In this document: one piece after another, positions 17,108-28,240 of the stretch | How positions within the stretch are numbered: the first letter of the stretch is position 1 | Layout of the letters: each line of letters opens with the position of its first letter | Origin: Acidobacteriota bacterium | GTDB taxonomy: Bacteria; Acidobacteriota; Terriglobia; Terriglobales; Acidobacteriaceae | Assembly (NCBI GenBank): GCA_013289795.1 | Contig: JABCZH010000007.1 | Coordinates: 62,001 to 126,000 of the forward strand | Direction: 5' to 3' | Length of the DNA stretch: 64,000 nt | Notes under the pieces: model-generated | What the model saw: only the letters and a program-made list of their open reading frames with translations | Databases searched by the model: none | What the model was told of the DNA's origin: nothing | Translations under genes and position numbers: made by a program

Positions 17108-19678
17108 TCAGCGCGGACTATTTCCGCTGTCCGCCGGCGGCGGCGACGCGTTGTTAGACGACTTGTCATCCTTAAAGATACCCGCCACCTTGCCAAAGAA
17201 ACCCTTTTTCTTCTTCGCGGCCTCGCCGGAGGCGTCACCCGACGCTGCTGCGCCACCCGGCTGTTTTGCATCCGGCGCCGGTGGAGGCATGGCCTTGTCT
17301 CCTCCCAGCCCGAACATGCGAGAAAAAAATCCTTTGACTCCGGTGCCTTGCTCGCAGGTATTGGTCGGCTCCGTGCCTACGATGAATGCCGAGTTGTAGG
17401 TATCCGGGCAGGCCGGCGTGGCCAGCAGATTGGTGGCCTTGTCCAGTTGCACGTCGACTACACCGGTTGGCTGCGCGAAGGCGTGCACATCCGAATAGGG
17501 CCACAAGGTGACCGCTTTTTTCATGAACTCCGCCCAGATCGGCGCGGCGGTCTGGGCGCCGCTCAGGCGAATATCACTGTAGTCGTCAAAGCCCACCCAG
17601 ACAATGCAAAGCAGATTGCTGGTGTAGCCCGCGAACCAGCCGTCGTGGGAGGTCCCGGTCTTTCCCGCAGCGGGGGCGGTGAAGCCGAGAATGCGCACGG
17701 TGTACGCCGTCCCGAAATTAAACACCCCCTCCATCATGTTGGTCATGACATAGGCCACGCGCGGATCAAGTACCTCGCGTTTGTCCTGCTTCCAGTCCAT
17801 GACCACGTCGCCGGCCGCGTTGCGTACCGAATTCACCAGCAGTGGTGACATCCGCACCCCTGAGTTGGCGAAGACGGTATAAGCCCCAGTCATGTCCAGT
17901 GGCGTGGCATCATAGGCTCCGAGCGCCATAGCTGGGGTAGGTTTCACCGAGGCGACGCCGGCGGCTTTGGCCAGGTCAGCGACCTTATCGTAGCCCACCT
18001 CTTCCGCCAGCTTCACGGTGGCGTTATTGAGCGACATCGCCAGGGCGTACCGGGCAGTGACCTCGCCGTGATATTCCTCTTTGTAATTCCTCGGCTCGTA
18101 GATCTGATCGCCGTACGCAAACGTTGTGGGCTGGTCGGTGACCATGGAAGCCGGAGTGAACACGGGACTCCCGCCGCTCACGGCGGTGTTCATGGCTGCG
18201 GCATAGACGAAGGGCTTGAAGATGGATCCTGTGGGGCGCTTCGCAACCGCGTGATCCAGTTGGCTGAAGGCGTAATTCCTGCCTCCGACCAGCGCGAGCA
18301 CTTCGCCGGTGTGGGGATCCATGGCTACCAGTGCCACCTGCGCTTGCGGGCCCGGTTCGACCTGGGTCTCGAACTTGTTCTTGCCCACCTTGATGCGCTT
18401 GGTCCGACGCTTCGTGACCTGGTCATCGACCAGCTTGATTCCGGATTCCACCGCTTGAGCAGCCGCTCGCTGGAGGTCGGGATCCAGGGTCGTATAGATG
18501 TGGTAAGACTGTTCGTTCAACTCACGTTCGTTGAACTTGCTGGTCAGGGTGTCGCGGACCAGGTCCACAAAATAAGGAGCGTCGCTGGCTTCCACATTAG
18601 GGGGCGCGAGCTTCAACGGCGCGGCTTTAGCTTTGTCGGCGCCGGCCCGGGTAATCGCGTGGGTTTCCACCATGCTCTCCAGAACCAGGTTCCGGCGTTC
18701 TAGAGCGCGCTCCGGGTGTCGGTAGGGAGAAAGATAACTGGGCCGCTGAATAATACCGGCCAACAGGGCTGCTTCCGGCAAGGTGATGTCTTTCAGATCT
18801 TTGTTGAAGTAGGCGCGAGACGCCTCAGCCAAGCCGCTGATGGTAAAAGAACCCCGCTGCCCCAGGTCCACCCAGTTGGCGTAGAACTCAAAGATCTCCT
18901 GTTTGCTGAACTTTTGCTCGAGTTCCTCGGCAATCAGCATTTCAGTGAGCTTGCGCTTGATGGTTTTCTCCGGTGTCAGAAAGAAACCGCGGGAAAGCTG
19001 CATGGTCAGCGTGGACCCGCCCTGCTCATGCCGCTCATGCATGAAGTCAATCCACGCTGCCTCTGCCATACGAAGGAAATTCACCCCGCTATGCTGGAAG
19101 AATCGCCGGTCCTCAATGGCCAGCACCGCATCCACCATGATCTTCGGAATCTGATCGTATTTCACCACCTGACGCTTGGAACGCTGCTCCACGTCAAACA
19201 GCGCTGTGATCATCTGGGGTTCCAGTTCGTAAGCTGACAGGTCACCTGATTTGCCGGTGATGCTGGCCACGTGTCCGTCCTGGATACGGATAGTGGCTGG
19301 TTCCGGGCTGTGGTAGGACTGCGGGCCGGGCCGGACCTCGATACGGCCGTTCAGCAGCCGGTAGCTTCCAATGGGGGAGTTCTCATTGTCCGAATACCCG
19401 GCGCGCTGGAGTTGGGCCGCAATCTCGCGCGCCTCGATTTTCTCATCCAGCTTGACCAGGTGCGGTATGGCGTAAATCTTTGCGGAACTGCTGAACACCG
19501 GCCCTTTGAATCGTTGTTGAATGATGCGGTCGTACTTGATGTAGTAGTAAGAAAACCATGCGCTGATGACTATTCCCAGCACGACGAACGTTGCCAATGC
19601 AACCCGAATGACGGGATCACGGGAAGCCGGCGCCTTGCCGGACTTGCTGCGCCTCGGAATCTTGACTTTGATGGCCAC
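17108..19678 (-). CDS. Class A penicillin-binding protein (bifunctional murein synthase)
   Basis: 856 residues. A basic cytoplasmic tail and one membrane anchor (about 22-45) precede a UB2H-like region. Next comes a glycosyltransferase 51 domain with the EDRRFFQHSG catalytic motif and GGSTLTMQL. The transpeptidase domain has the nucleophile S485 in SIFK (K488), the SLN triad and KTGT. It polymerises and cross-links murein at the inner membrane. The arrangement resembles PBP1B more than PBP1A. The C-terminal tail after about residue 770 is Gly/Ala/Lys-rich low-complexity sequence. It follows the small gene at 19859-20215 after a 180-bp gap and precedes the TPR gene by 40 bp. Confidence 0.92.
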   Translation of the reverse strand: MAIKVKIPRRSKSGKAPASRDPVIRVALATFVVLGIVISAWFSYYYIKYDRIIQQRFKGPVFSSSAKIYAIPHLVKLDEKIEAREIAAQLQRAGYSDNENSPIGSYRLLNGRIEVRPGPQSYHSPEPATIRIQDGHVASITGKSGDLSAYELEPQMITALFDVEQRSKRQVVKYDQIPKIMVDAVLAIEDRRFFQHSGVNFLRMAEAAWIDFMHERHEQGGSTLTMQLSRGFFLTPEKTIKRKLTEMLIAEELEQKFSKQEIFEFYANWVDLGQRGSFTISGLAEASRAYFNKDLKDITLPEAALLAGIIQRPSYLSPYRHPERALERRNLVLESMVETHAITRAGADKAKAAPLKLAPPNVEASDAPYFVDLVRDTLTSKFNERELNEQSYHIYTTLDPDLQRAAAQAVESGIKLVDDQVTKRRTKRIKVGKNKFETQVEPGPQAQVALVAMDPHTGEVLALVGGRNYAFSQLDHAVAKRPTGSIFKPFVYAAAMNTAVSGGSPVFTPASMVTDQPTTFAYGDQIYEPRNYKEEYHGEVTARYALAMSLNNATVKLAEEVGYDKVADLAKAAGVASVKPTPAMALGAYDATPLDMTGAYTVFANSGVRMSPLLVNSVRNAAGDVVMDWKQDKREVLDPRVAYVMTNMMEGVFNFGTAYTVRILGFTAPAAGKTGTSHDGWFAGYTSNLLCIVWVGFDDYSDIRLSGAQTAAPIWAEFMKKAVTLWPYSDVHAFAQPTGVVDVQLDKATNLLATPACPDTYNSAFIVGTEPTNTCEQGTGVKGFFSRMFGLGGDKAMPPPAPDAKQPGGAAASGDASGEAAKKKKGFFGKVAGIFKDDKSSNNASPPPADSGNSPR

Positions 19679-19858
19679 TTGATAAGCGGAGTCCGCTCAG
19701 CCAGAACCCAGTTGCTTCATGAAGCGACACGGGACCCATTTCTTTGGATGCAGGAACCCTCACTTCGCGCATCCTGGGCGGAGCGAAAACGGTCCTGCGG
19801 ATCTGTAGGATTTGGAGTCCAGCGACATTCTAAATCACTGCGGTCGAGCCCGCTCGGT

Positions 19859-20215
19859 TTAGAAAGGACTATGGTTCTCAGTCGAGGGGTCGAAGTGCAG
19901 ATCCAGAGGGTACCCTGGCAGGTCCACATGCACGATGTAGGGGGCCCGAATACTGAGCGAACCGGTTCCGGTGGTGCCGTGGCGCGAAACCTTGATCTGG
20001 TCTTTGCTCAGCGGGATCTGGAGTTCTTGTGCCTTCTTGAAGATGCCGTCCTGAATTTCGGACTCGGGCTTGGTGGTGTAGGTTTGCAGGGTCGCTTCGC
20101 TCGCGATGATGTCTTTAAACTGGTAGTTCGCGTAGTAAACAGGGACGAGTTCCGCCCCCAGAAAAACCGAAGCCACGATGATGAATATGCCAAAAAGAAG
20201 TTTGATGGTACCCAT
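19859..20215 (-). CDS. Small membrane-anchored protein, DUF4845-like
   Basis: 118 residues from the ATG at 20215. The frame is open further upstream but that part overlaps proS. One N-terminal membrane helix (about 3-25) is followed by a soluble domain with alternating charged and hydrophobic strands. The size and layout resemble DUF4845 proteins, which have no firm function. It lies 31 bp after proS on the same strand and so is probably in its transcript. Confidence 0.65.
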   Translation of the reverse strand: MGTIKLLFGIFIIVASVFLGAELVPVYYANYQFKDIIASEATLQTYTTKPESEIQDGIFKKAQELQIPLSKDQIKVSRHGTTGTGSLSIRAPYIVHVDLPGYPLDLHFDPSTENHSPF

Positions 20216-20246
20216 GGCGCTCCCGTTCCAGCGCGCCAGATGCCAA

Positions 20247-22010
20247 CTAGCGCGCCCGCCGCAGAGCCTTGAAATGCTCTGCCACTGCGCCGATGCTAGC
20301 ATCCTGCACTAGCCGAGTCGAGCGCTCAACCACTTCTACAGTACCTTCGGTAACCTTTTTCCCTACCGTGACACGAAAGGGTATGCCCACTAGGTCAGCG
20401 TCTTTGAACTTCACCCCGGGCCGTTCGTCCCTGTCATCCAGCAATACGTCGAAACCGGCGGCTTCCAGGTTGCCAGCGATGTCTGTGGCGGTCTTCAGCA
20501 GCACGTCGTCCTTTACATTGGTCGGACAGACGACGATCTCGAACGGAGCGATCTGCGGCGGCAGCCAGAACCCGTTCTCATCGTTGCTCTGCTCAATGGC
20601 AGCGGTGAGAATGCGCTCGATTCCGATGCCGTAACTGCCCATGATCACCGTGACTTCTTTGCCGTTCTTATCGAGCACGCGCGCGCCCATCAATTCGGAA
20701 TACTTGTAGCCGAGCTTGAAGATGTGGCCAACTTCCACCGCGGTGTCGATACGAAGGGGCTGGCCGCAATTCGGACACGCTTCGCCAGCGCTAACCCCTC
20801 GCAGGTCAGCGTACGCCGTCGGCCGAAAGTCTTGGCCTGGGGCGAGATTCTTCAGGTGGTAGTCTTCCTTGTTCGCCCCGGCGATCAGGTTCTTGCGGCC
20901 TTGCAGTGCCTGGTCAAGCAACAGGATCGGGCGGTCATCTTTGAAATCCTTTGCCCAATCGATGCCCACAGGCCCCAGGAATCCAGCGGGAGAACGAAAC
21001 AGTTGCTTGATTTCTTCTTCCTGCATGGGACGAGTTTCTTTGCCGCCGTTGGCCGCGGCGAACTTCGCTTCATTAAGCTGATGATCGCCGCGCATGAGCA
21101 CAACGATCGCGCGCGCGTGTGACTCCCTGGTCTTCACATCTTTCTCTTCGGCCATGTAGGCCAGGGTCTTGATCTTGTTTTTGGGCGAAACACCGAGAAA
21201 TCTTGCTACATCTTCGATCGTCTTCTGGCCAGGGGTATGAACTTCGAGCGGCTTACCGTCACCTTCGGGGGCAAGGTCTTGCACCGCTTCGAGCTTCGAA
21301 GCTGCCTTCTCTAGATTCGCGGCGTAGCCGCATGCGTCGCAGCTCACGACTTGGTCTTCACCAACTGGCGTCCGCACCATGAATTCCTGCGACTGCGATC
21401 CGCCCATGGCGCCCGAGTCCGCTTCCACTACCACGTACTTCAGCCCGCAGCGGTCGAAGATCCGGCGGTATGCGTCGTAGTGTTTCTTATAAGAAATATC
21501 CAGCGCGGCGGCGTCGATGTCGAACGAATACGCGTCCTTCATCATGAACTGCCGCACGCGCAGTAGCCCGGACTTGGGTCGAGGCTCGTCACGAAACTTT
21601 GACTGAATCTGATACCAGATCTGCGGCAGTTGCTTGTAGCTGCGCAGCTCCTTGCGGGCAATCTCGGTCATGACTTCTTCTTCGGTCATGCCCAGGCAGA
21701 GGTCGGCGCCCTTGCGGTCTTTCAGGCGAAACAGATTTTCGCCCATGACCGACCAGCGTCCGCTGGCTTCCCATAGCTCTCGCGGATGAAGCGCCGGTAA
21801 GTAAAATTCCTGGCCGATCTTGTCCATTTCTTCGCGGACGATGGCCATGATCTTGTTAAACGACCGGTTTCCAAGAAACAGAAAAGAGTAGATTCCCGCA
21901 GCCAGTTGGCGAATGTATCCAGCCCGGACCAGAAATTTGTGGCTGGCGACCTCGGCATCCGCCGGAGCCTCGCGCAGCGTAGGAATAAACGATTCTGACC
22001 AGCGATGCAT
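20247..22010 (-). CDS. proS: Prolyl-tRNA synthetase
   Basis: 587 residues, the bacterial-type length. Class II motifs are present: motif 2 around [17 protein letters not shown] and motif 3 with [11 protein letters not shown]. The long insertion between them (about 225-400) is the YbaK-like editing domain that clears Ala-tRNA(Pro). The C-terminal 100 residues form the anticodon-binding domain. It charges tRNA-Pro in the cytoplasm. It is divergent from hicB and first in a leftward gene run with the DUF4845-like gene. Confidence 0.96.
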   Translation of the reverse strand: MHRWSESFIPTLREAPADAEVASHKFLVRAGYIRQLAAGIYSFLFLGNRSFNKIMAIVREEMDKIGQEFYLPALHPRELWEASGRWSVMGENLFRLKDRKGADLCLGMTEEEVMTEIARKELRSYKQLPQIWYQIQSKFRDEPRPKSGLLRVRQFMMKDAYSFDIDAAALDISYKKHYDAYRRIFDRCGLKYVVVEADSGAMGGSQSQEFMVRTPVGEDQVVSCDACGYAANLEKAASKLEAVQDLAPEGDGKPLEVHTPGQKTIEDVARFLGVSPKNKIKTLAYMAEEKDVKTRESHARAIVVLMRGDHQLNEAKFAAANGGKETRPMQEEEIKQLFRSPAGFLGPVGIDWAKDFKDDRPILLLDQALQGRKNLIAGANKEDYHLKNLAPGQDFRPTAYADLRGVSAGEACPNCGQPLRIDTAVEVGHIFKLGYKYSELMGARVLDKNGKEVTVIMGSYGIGIERILTAAIEQSNDENGFWLPPQIAPFEIVVCPTNVKDDVLLKTATDIAGNLEAAGFDVLLDDRDERPGVKFKDADLVGIPFRVTVGKKVTEGTVEVVERSTRLVQDASIGAVAEHFKALRRAR

Positions 22011-22122
22011 GGGTATGAGTCCTGAGTAGCAGGGAATCGGCTATTGTAAATGATTGGATGGTCACCGCCGGAGCCATGCACTCACATAGGGAGAACACTT
22101 TGTGCGCCTTTTCGAGCCGTCT

Positions 22123-22151
22123 TTGACTCGGCCATGCCGCCGAGATAGAAT
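22123..22151 (+). promoter_or_regulatory. Sigma-70-type promoter of hicBA
   Basis: TTGACT (22123-22128), a 17-base spacer, and TAGAAT (22146-22151). The predicted transcript start near 22158 lies about 7 bases before the hicB ATG, which implies a nearly leaderless message. Confidence 0.6.
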
Positions 22152-22164
22152 CGGCCTCAGTCCA

Positions 22165-22404
22165 ATGCCGAAAGCGCGCTACCACTACAACATCATGCTC
22201 AGGCCCGAACCTGAAGGCGGATTTACCGCCATCGTGCCGGCCTTGCCGGGCTGCGTCACTTACGGGCGTACTCTAGCTGAGGCGCGGAAAATGGCGAAGG
22301 ATGCCATATCTGGCTACATTGCGAGTCTCAAGAAGCACAAGGAGCCGGTTCCCACCGCCGACGAAACCTTGGTTGCCTCCTTGGACTTGGAGTATTCGCA
22401 CTAG
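22165..22404 (+). CDS. hicB: HicB-type antitoxin
   Basis: 79 residues from ATG at 22165. The upstream in-frame ATG (22102) lies before the promoter and is not used. The protein is the small partial-RNase-H-fold HicB type, with the signatures EGGFTAIVPALPGC and ARKMAKDAISGYI. HicB neutralises the HicA mRNA interferase. The usual second gene is present 28 bases downstream but is broken (22433-22663). The frame here is intact and well conserved in form. Confidence 0.85.
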   Translation: MPKARYHYNIMLRPEPEGGFTAIVPALPGCVTYGRTLAEARKMAKDAISGYIASLKKHKEPVPTADETLVASLDLEYSH

Positions 22405-22432
22405 AAAATTGGCCTGCGGTGTTTAACTCAAT

Positions 22433-22663
22433 ATGAAACTACCCGCAGTCAGGCCACGCTAAATCATTCGATTCCTGGAGCAGAAGGGGTTCATCCTCGA
22501 CCATGCTTCCGGAAGCCATCTCATCTTCTACCACCCGGTATCAAGAAGCAGGGCTGTGGTTCCTCGACATAACCGTGACATGCCCAAGGGAACCCTTCTT
22601 TCGTTGCTAAGGGAGGCAGGATTTACGCGAGAGGATATGATTGCCTTTCTGGAAGGCGAATAG
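22433..22663 (+). pseudogene. hicA: hicA toxin gene broken by a nonsense codon
   Basis: Starting at ATG 22433 the frame reads MKLPAVRPR, then TAA at 22460-22462, then 66 more sense codons to TAG at 22661-22663. The downstream part is a clear HicA: IIRFLEQKGFILDH, the catalytic-type GSHLIF histidine, RAVVPRHNRDMPKGTLLS and a final alpha helix. HicA proteins usually have Glu/Asp-like sense codons at this position (e.g. R-E-I), so one base change (GAA to TAA) explains the break. No other frameshift is seen. The first later in-frame ATG is past the catalytic His, so a restart would not make an active toxin. The lesion appears recent because the rest of the frame is open. Confidence 0.85.
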
Positions 22664-22708
22664 CGCGGCCCGGAGAATCGACTGGCGCTGCTCGATCCGG
22701 CGCGGTAG

Positions 22709-22918
22709 CTACCCCGCCAGCCGCTTCAGAATCTCTTTCCCCAGCTTCTGCGTCTCGCCGAAAAACTTCTGATATTCGACGAACAGACGGTTCATCTCCA
22801 GCGATTTGTCTGCCGAGAGCCGCTTGCGCAGAATCATGTCACGCACATGGACCGGGTTGGGGAGGGTCGCTTCTTCTGTCAGCTCTTCGAGAGCGGTTGC
22901 AGGATCATAGTGGTACAT
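22709..22918 (-). CDS. Small helical protein of unknown function
   Basis: 69 residues, all apparently alpha-helical, with no signal or membrane segment. It lies 21 bp after kdsD on the same strand. No clear ribosome-binding site is seen. The composition (regular Leu/Glu/Lys spacing) looks like a real protein. I do not recognise it. Confidence 0.5.
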   Translation of the reverse strand: MYHYDPATALEELTEEATLPNPVHVRDMILRKRLSADKSLEMNRLFVEYQKFFGETQKLGKEILKRLAG

Positions 22919-22939
22919 GCGGCTATTGTAGCGCTCGCG

Positions 22940-23929
22940 CTACATCATTTCTGTTCCCCACAAGTCGTGCAGATGCACAACTCCTTCCAACTTGCCTTTG
23001 CCGTCCACTACCGCCAGCGACGTGATTTTCTTTTCTTCCATCAGCGCCAGAGCTGTCGCCGCGAACTCGTTGGACGCAATCGTCTTCGGATTCTTGGTCA
23101 TGCACTGGCCGGCAGTCAGATCCAGTGCGTCCTTGCCGCGCTTTTCCAATAGCCGCCGAAGATCGCCATCGCTGATCACTCCCACGAGCTTCTTGCCTTC
23201 AAGCACGGCCGTCATACCGAGTTTTTTGCGTGACATTTCATAGATCACATCCGGCATTTTCGTTTTAGGGGTCACACAAGGAATGGCATCGCCGGAGTGC
23301 ATTAGCGATTCGACTCGCGCCAAGCGCTTGCCCAGCTTGCCCCCAGGATGAAGGTTGGCGAAGTCTTCTTCCTTGAATCCGCGCTTCTCGGCGAGGGTGA
23401 TGGCCAGGGCGTCACCTAAAGCGAGCATGGTCGTAGTGGAAGCGGTCGGCGCCAAACCCAGGGTGCAGGCTTCTTTAGCTACCGAGCAATCGAGGGCAAC
23501 GTCGGCTGCAGACGACAGAGTCGAGGGTTGTGTAGCGCGGTCCGCGTTAGTGTCATCGCACGTCATCGCAATCAACGGCACCTGCAATCGCTTCAGGGTC
23601 GCCAGCAATCGCAGAATCTCCTCGGTCTCACCGCTGGCCGAGAGTGCGAGCACCACGTCACCTCGCACTACCATTCCCAAATCCCCATGTACTGCTTCGA
23701 CGGGATGCATAAAGAGGGCGGGTGTGCCGGTGGAATTGAGGGTTGCCGCGACCTTGCGGGCAATAATCCCGCTCTTGCCCATGCCCGTGACCACCACGCG
23801 GCCTTTACATCCGTACATTAATTCCACGGCACGACCGAACGCCTTGGCCATGGGGCCGGAGATGCGGTCGGCAAGCGCGCGTAGCGCTTCGGCCTCAATG
23901 CGTACGACGTTCTCGCCAATTGTCTTCAT
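22940..23929 (-). CDS. kdsD: D-arabinose-5-phosphate isomerase
   Basis: 329 residues. An N-terminal SIS sugar-isomerase domain (GMGKSG at 49-54, later LSASGETEE) is followed by two CBS motifs (about 200-329). It converts ribulose-5-P to arabinose-5-P, the first step of Kdo synthesis. The length and domain order match KdsD/KpsF. It lies 34 bp after the ion-channel gene, in a leftward run with pyrG and kdsA, so the Kdo precursors are probably made from one transcript with kdsA. The phosphatase kdsC is elsewhere (15325). Confidence 0.93.
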   Translation of the reverse strand: MKTIGENVVRIEAEALRALADRISGPMAKAFGRAVELMYGCKGRVVVTGMGKSGIIARKVAATLNSTGTPALFMHPVEAVHGDLGMVVRGDVVLALSASGETEEILRLLATLKRLQVPLIAMTCDDTNADRATQPSTLSSAADVALDCSVAKEACTLGLAPTASTTTMLALGDALAITLAEKRGFKEEDFANLHPGGKLGKRLARVESLMHSGDAIPCVTPKTKMPDVIYEMSRKKLGMTAVLEGKKLVGVISDGDLRRLLEKRGKDALDLTAGQCMTKNPKTIASNEFAATALALMEEKKITSLAVVDGKGKLEGVVHLHDLWGTEMM

Positions 23930-23963
23930 TAGAAGGAAAAGATGTTAGCACGCATCGAGAAAA

Positions 23964-25124
23964 CTAGAAGTGGTCGTCCGCCTTCTGCGGCTGAACGCTC
24001 GGCTGCCCCAACACTATCAGGCTCTTGGCCTGAATTGCGCGATCCCAAGGGCCTGCCTCCCAGTTGTCTCTTTTCTTCTCCGAGTGAATCCAGGGGGGAA
24101 GAGTGATCAGCAGAGTTCGCGCGATGGACAGTGAGTAAGGCTCATAGAGCGAGCGCAGGTGTTTAAGCTTGTCTTCGAACTCCGGACCTTCTTTCAGGTT
24201 CACGCTGCGCTCCGCAAGTGTCTTTCGCAGTCGCGCCAGCTCCGAGGCGGGCAATCGGTCAGGGTACTGGGGATCGTAGGTGGCGTTGCTCACTTGGGCG
24301 AGATCGACGACGGCGTGGCGCGCCATTGCGAACGTGACTTTGGCCTGGTCGCTGCGTAAATTGTCCACCCCGGCAATGATCAGCGCCGTCGCGTCCAGGA
24401 TCGTCGTCAAAGCACCCAGCCACGACTGGTTGCTGTGTTGCGAACGGAAGAAACCGAGCGGTGGATAGGAAATGTGACTCTCCAGCACCTCGCCTGCCCA
24501 GCGCTCCCATTCGCGCAGAATCTGGTCGAACTCGAGTTGTTGCGGCCGGTTGCCAAACCGGCCCAAGAGCTCGGCTGCCGTGGGTGGAGATCCAGCACGC
24601 GCGTCCAGCAGCGAAATTTGGATTTCACGCCGCGAGAAAGCAGCGTAAATCGTGGGCAAGTAACCGATTACGGTACCGAGGAAACCGAAGCCCATACCCG
24701 CTTCCAGCACAGCCAGCAACCGGGCCATGGGCGAAATCGGAACAATGTCGCCGTAGCCCAGAGTGAAAAAAGTTTCCCCGCTGTGATAGAGCAAGCGGCC
24801 GAAGGTGATGGGCTCTCCACTCAACTGAACATGTTCACCCGCGCCGTATTGCAACAGGGCAAAACCGAAGATAAGGGTCGCCGCCCATAGTCCAAGCAGC
24901 CACAACAGCGAGAGCGGCCCGAAGTAGCCTAGGAAATTTTCCCGCCGACTGGAGGATTTTATGTGAGTGGTGATTTTTCGCCAGTGAACCCAAGTCCGCC
25001 GATAGAACCACGACGTAATGCGATACTGCCGGCGCACACGCCGGGGTAGGACCACGGTCTCAAAGGCGTCCAGCAGGACGGCGAAGACGACGACAAGGCC
25101 GATGATGGTGATGACAACGTGCAT
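23964..25124 (-). CDS. Single-pore ion-channel protein
   Basis: 386 residues. Two membrane segments near the N-terminus and a second pair around residues 70-95 and 130-155 flank one pore loop with the filter TLGYGD (121-126), close to the TVGYGD of potassium channels. The C-terminal 220 residues are soluble and contain no RCK/TrkA-N nucleotide motif that I can see. It should carry ions (probably K+) across the inner membrane. Its place between kdsA and kdsD is odd for function but consistent with a shared transcript. Confidence 0.8.
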   Translation of the reverse strand: MHVVITIIGLVVVFAVLLDAFETVVLPRRVRRQYRITSWFYRRTWVHWRKITTHIKSSSRRENFLGYFGPLSLLWLLGLWAATLIFGFALLQYGAGEHVQLSGEPITFGRLLYHSGETFFTLGYGDIVPISPMARLLAVLEAGMGFGFLGTVIGYLPTIYAAFSRREIQISLLDARAGSPPTAAELLGRFGNRPQQLEFDQILREWERWAGEVLESHISYPPLGFFRSQHSNQSWLGALTTILDATALIIAGVDNLRSDQAKVTFAMARHAVVDLAQVSNATYDPQYPDRLPASELARLRKTLAERSVNLKEGPEFEDKLKHLRSLYEPYSLSIARTLLITLPPWIHSEKKRDNWEAGPWDRAIQAKSLIVLGQPSVQPQKADDHF

Positions 25125-25181
25125 GTCCGGGGCAATTGTCTCGATGAAGTGGGATGGTAGCAGATTCGAAGGGACGTCGGC

Positions 25182-26030
25182 TTAGGGCTTCACATGCGCC
25201 GCCGCTAACGCCGCGTGCACTGCCAACAACTCTTTCAACACACCCCGCAACTTGGTTGAGTCGAGCGCGTTGGCGCCGTCCGACTTGCCCTCTTTGGGGT
25301 TGTCGTGGACTTCCATGAAAACGCCGTCCACTCCGGCCGCGACTGCGGCACGGGCTAGCACCGGAATGAATTCCGGCTGCCCGCCGCTGGCTGCGGGCTG
25401 ATCTCCGTCGCCGGGTGCGGCGGAAGGCAACTGTACCGAGTGGGTTGCGTCGAATACCACAGGCGCAAACTTGCGCATAATGGCCAGCGATCGCATGTCG
25501 ACCACCAGATTGCCGTATCCAAAGGTGGAACCGCGCTCAGTGACGAAAACCCGGTCGTTGCCTGCCTGGCGGCACTTCTCGACCGCGTGCTTCATGTCCC
25601 ACGGAGAAACGAATTGGCCCTTCTTGATGTTCACCACCCGCTCACTCATAGCGGCAGCCACGACCAAGTCAGTCTGGCGGCAGAGCATGGCGGGAATCTG
25701 CAGGACGTCGGCTACTTCGGCGACTTTGCCGACGTCCTTGGTCTCATGCACGTCGGTGAGCACGGGCACGTGGACTTCATCTTTCACTTTTTTCAGGATG
25801 CGCAGACCCTCGACCAACCCCGGCCCACGAAAGCTGCGGATCGAGGTGCGATTGGCCTTATCGTAAGAGGCCTTGAAAATGAAGGGGACGTTCAAGGCCC
25901 GAGTGACGCCCTTGATCACCTCAGCCATAAAAAGGGCATGCTTCTCGCTCTCGATCACACAAGGCCCGGCGATGAGGAATAAGTTGCCGGAGCCAATGTT
26001 GATCCCTTCGACTTGGAAAGAAATGCTCAT
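25182..26030 (-). CDS. kdsA: Kdo-8-phosphate synthase
   Basis: 282 residues, the normal length. It has the AGPCVIESE phosphate-binding start, [12 protein letters not shown], and the metal/PEP residues in DVHE and DATHSVQ. It condenses arabinose-5-P with phosphoenolpyruvate to Kdo-8-P for lipopolysaccharide. It follows pyrG by 75 bp, and the gap holds a dispersed palindrome (26037-26101). Confidence 0.95.
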   Translation of the reverse strand: MSISFQVEGINIGSGNLFLIAGPCVIESEKHALFMAEVIKGVTRALNVPFIFKASYDKANRTSIRSFRGPGLVEGLRILKKVKDEVHVPVLTDVHETKDVGKVAEVADVLQIPAMLCRQTDLVVAAAMSERVVNIKKGQFVSPWDMKHAVEKCRQAGNDRVFVTERGSTFGYGNLVVDMRSLAIMRKFAPVVFDATHSVQLPSAAPGDGDQPAASGGQPEFIPVLARAAVAAGVDGVFMEVHDNPKEGKSDGANALDSTKLRGVLKELLAVHAALAAAHVKP

Positions 26031-26036
26031 GCATTA

Positions 26037-26101
26037 ACCACGGAGGGCACAGAGTTTCACAGAGGAATCATACGCTCTGTGGTCCCTGTGCCCCCTGTGG
26101 T
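26037..26101. repeat. CCACAGAG-type palindromic repeat between pyrG and kdsA
   Basis: The left arm (26037-26054, ACCACGGAGGGCACAGAG) and right arm (26084-26101) are near-reverse complements, 30 bases apart. Related units recur at 31182-31282 and, more degenerate, at 43727-43812. It occupies almost the whole pyrG-kdsA gap, so it would lie inside a shared transcript and fold as a hairpin. Confidence 0.7.
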
Positions 26102-26105
26102 AGGT

Positions 26106-27791
<1,686 letters not shown>

Positions 27792-27926
27792 CTAAATTGT
27801 GATTGGAAAGTTGTGCAGATGGGGTGCACGAGCAATTATGCCAGAAAGGGCTGTGGAAGGAAATGGCGATCATGTGTCCGATTGCGAAGAGGGCAGGCGA
27901 GTTCGACAGCTGAATGCGTTATCTAA

Positions 27927-27988
27927 TGTCATTTCTATAACATCGTGTCATTGATGTATAATAGTGTCACGGTGATGAATATATGACA
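27927..27988 (+). promoter_or_regulatory. vapBC promoter with TGTCA repeats at 19-bp steps
   Basis: TGTCA occurs at 27927, 27946 and 27965, exactly 19 bp apart. Its reverse complement TGACA occurs at 27984, again 19 bp on, overlapping the vapB start codon. A -10 element TATAAT lies at 27957-27962, between the second and third copies. AbrB-type antitoxins bind their own promoter, so these are probable operator sites. No good -35 hexamer is present at the expected distance. Confidence 0.65.
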
Positions 27989-28240
27989 CTACGACAGGAA
28001 GCCCGAACCCGCGTCAATGAAAACGGGCGGGTAGTCATCCCGGCGGCGTTTCGCAAAGCCATGGGGATCAAGGCTGGAGACGAAGTTGTGTTGCGCATCG
28101 AGGATAACGAATTGCGCATCTTGACTCTGAAGCAGCGCATCGAGCGTGCTCAGCGCCTTGTCCGGCAGCATGTGAAACCGGGTACCTCGCTGGTTGATGA
28201 ACTGATCGCAGACCGGCGCGAGGCGGCGAAGCGTGAGTAG
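27983..28240 (+). CDS. vapB: AbrB/MazE-type antitoxin of a VapBC pair
   Basis: 85 residues. The N-terminal swapped-hairpin domain has VNENGRVVIPAAFRKAMGI and GDEVVLRIEDNELRI, the AbrB/SpoVT signature, which binds DNA. The C-terminal 35 residues are a charged helix that would wrap the toxin. It overlaps the vapC start by 8 bases (28233-28240), so the pair is translationally coupled, and the promoter carries repeats consistent with autoregulation. Confidence 0.9.
   Translation: MTLRQEARTRVNENGRVVIPAAFRKAMGIKAGDEVVLRIEDNELRILTLKQRIERAQRLVRQHVKPGTSLVDELIADRREAAKRE

Noticed and set aside
19271-20272. A 333-codon + strand frame across the PBP start, the small membrane gene and the proS end
   Set aside because: It runs antisense to three recognisable genes and has no signature of its own.
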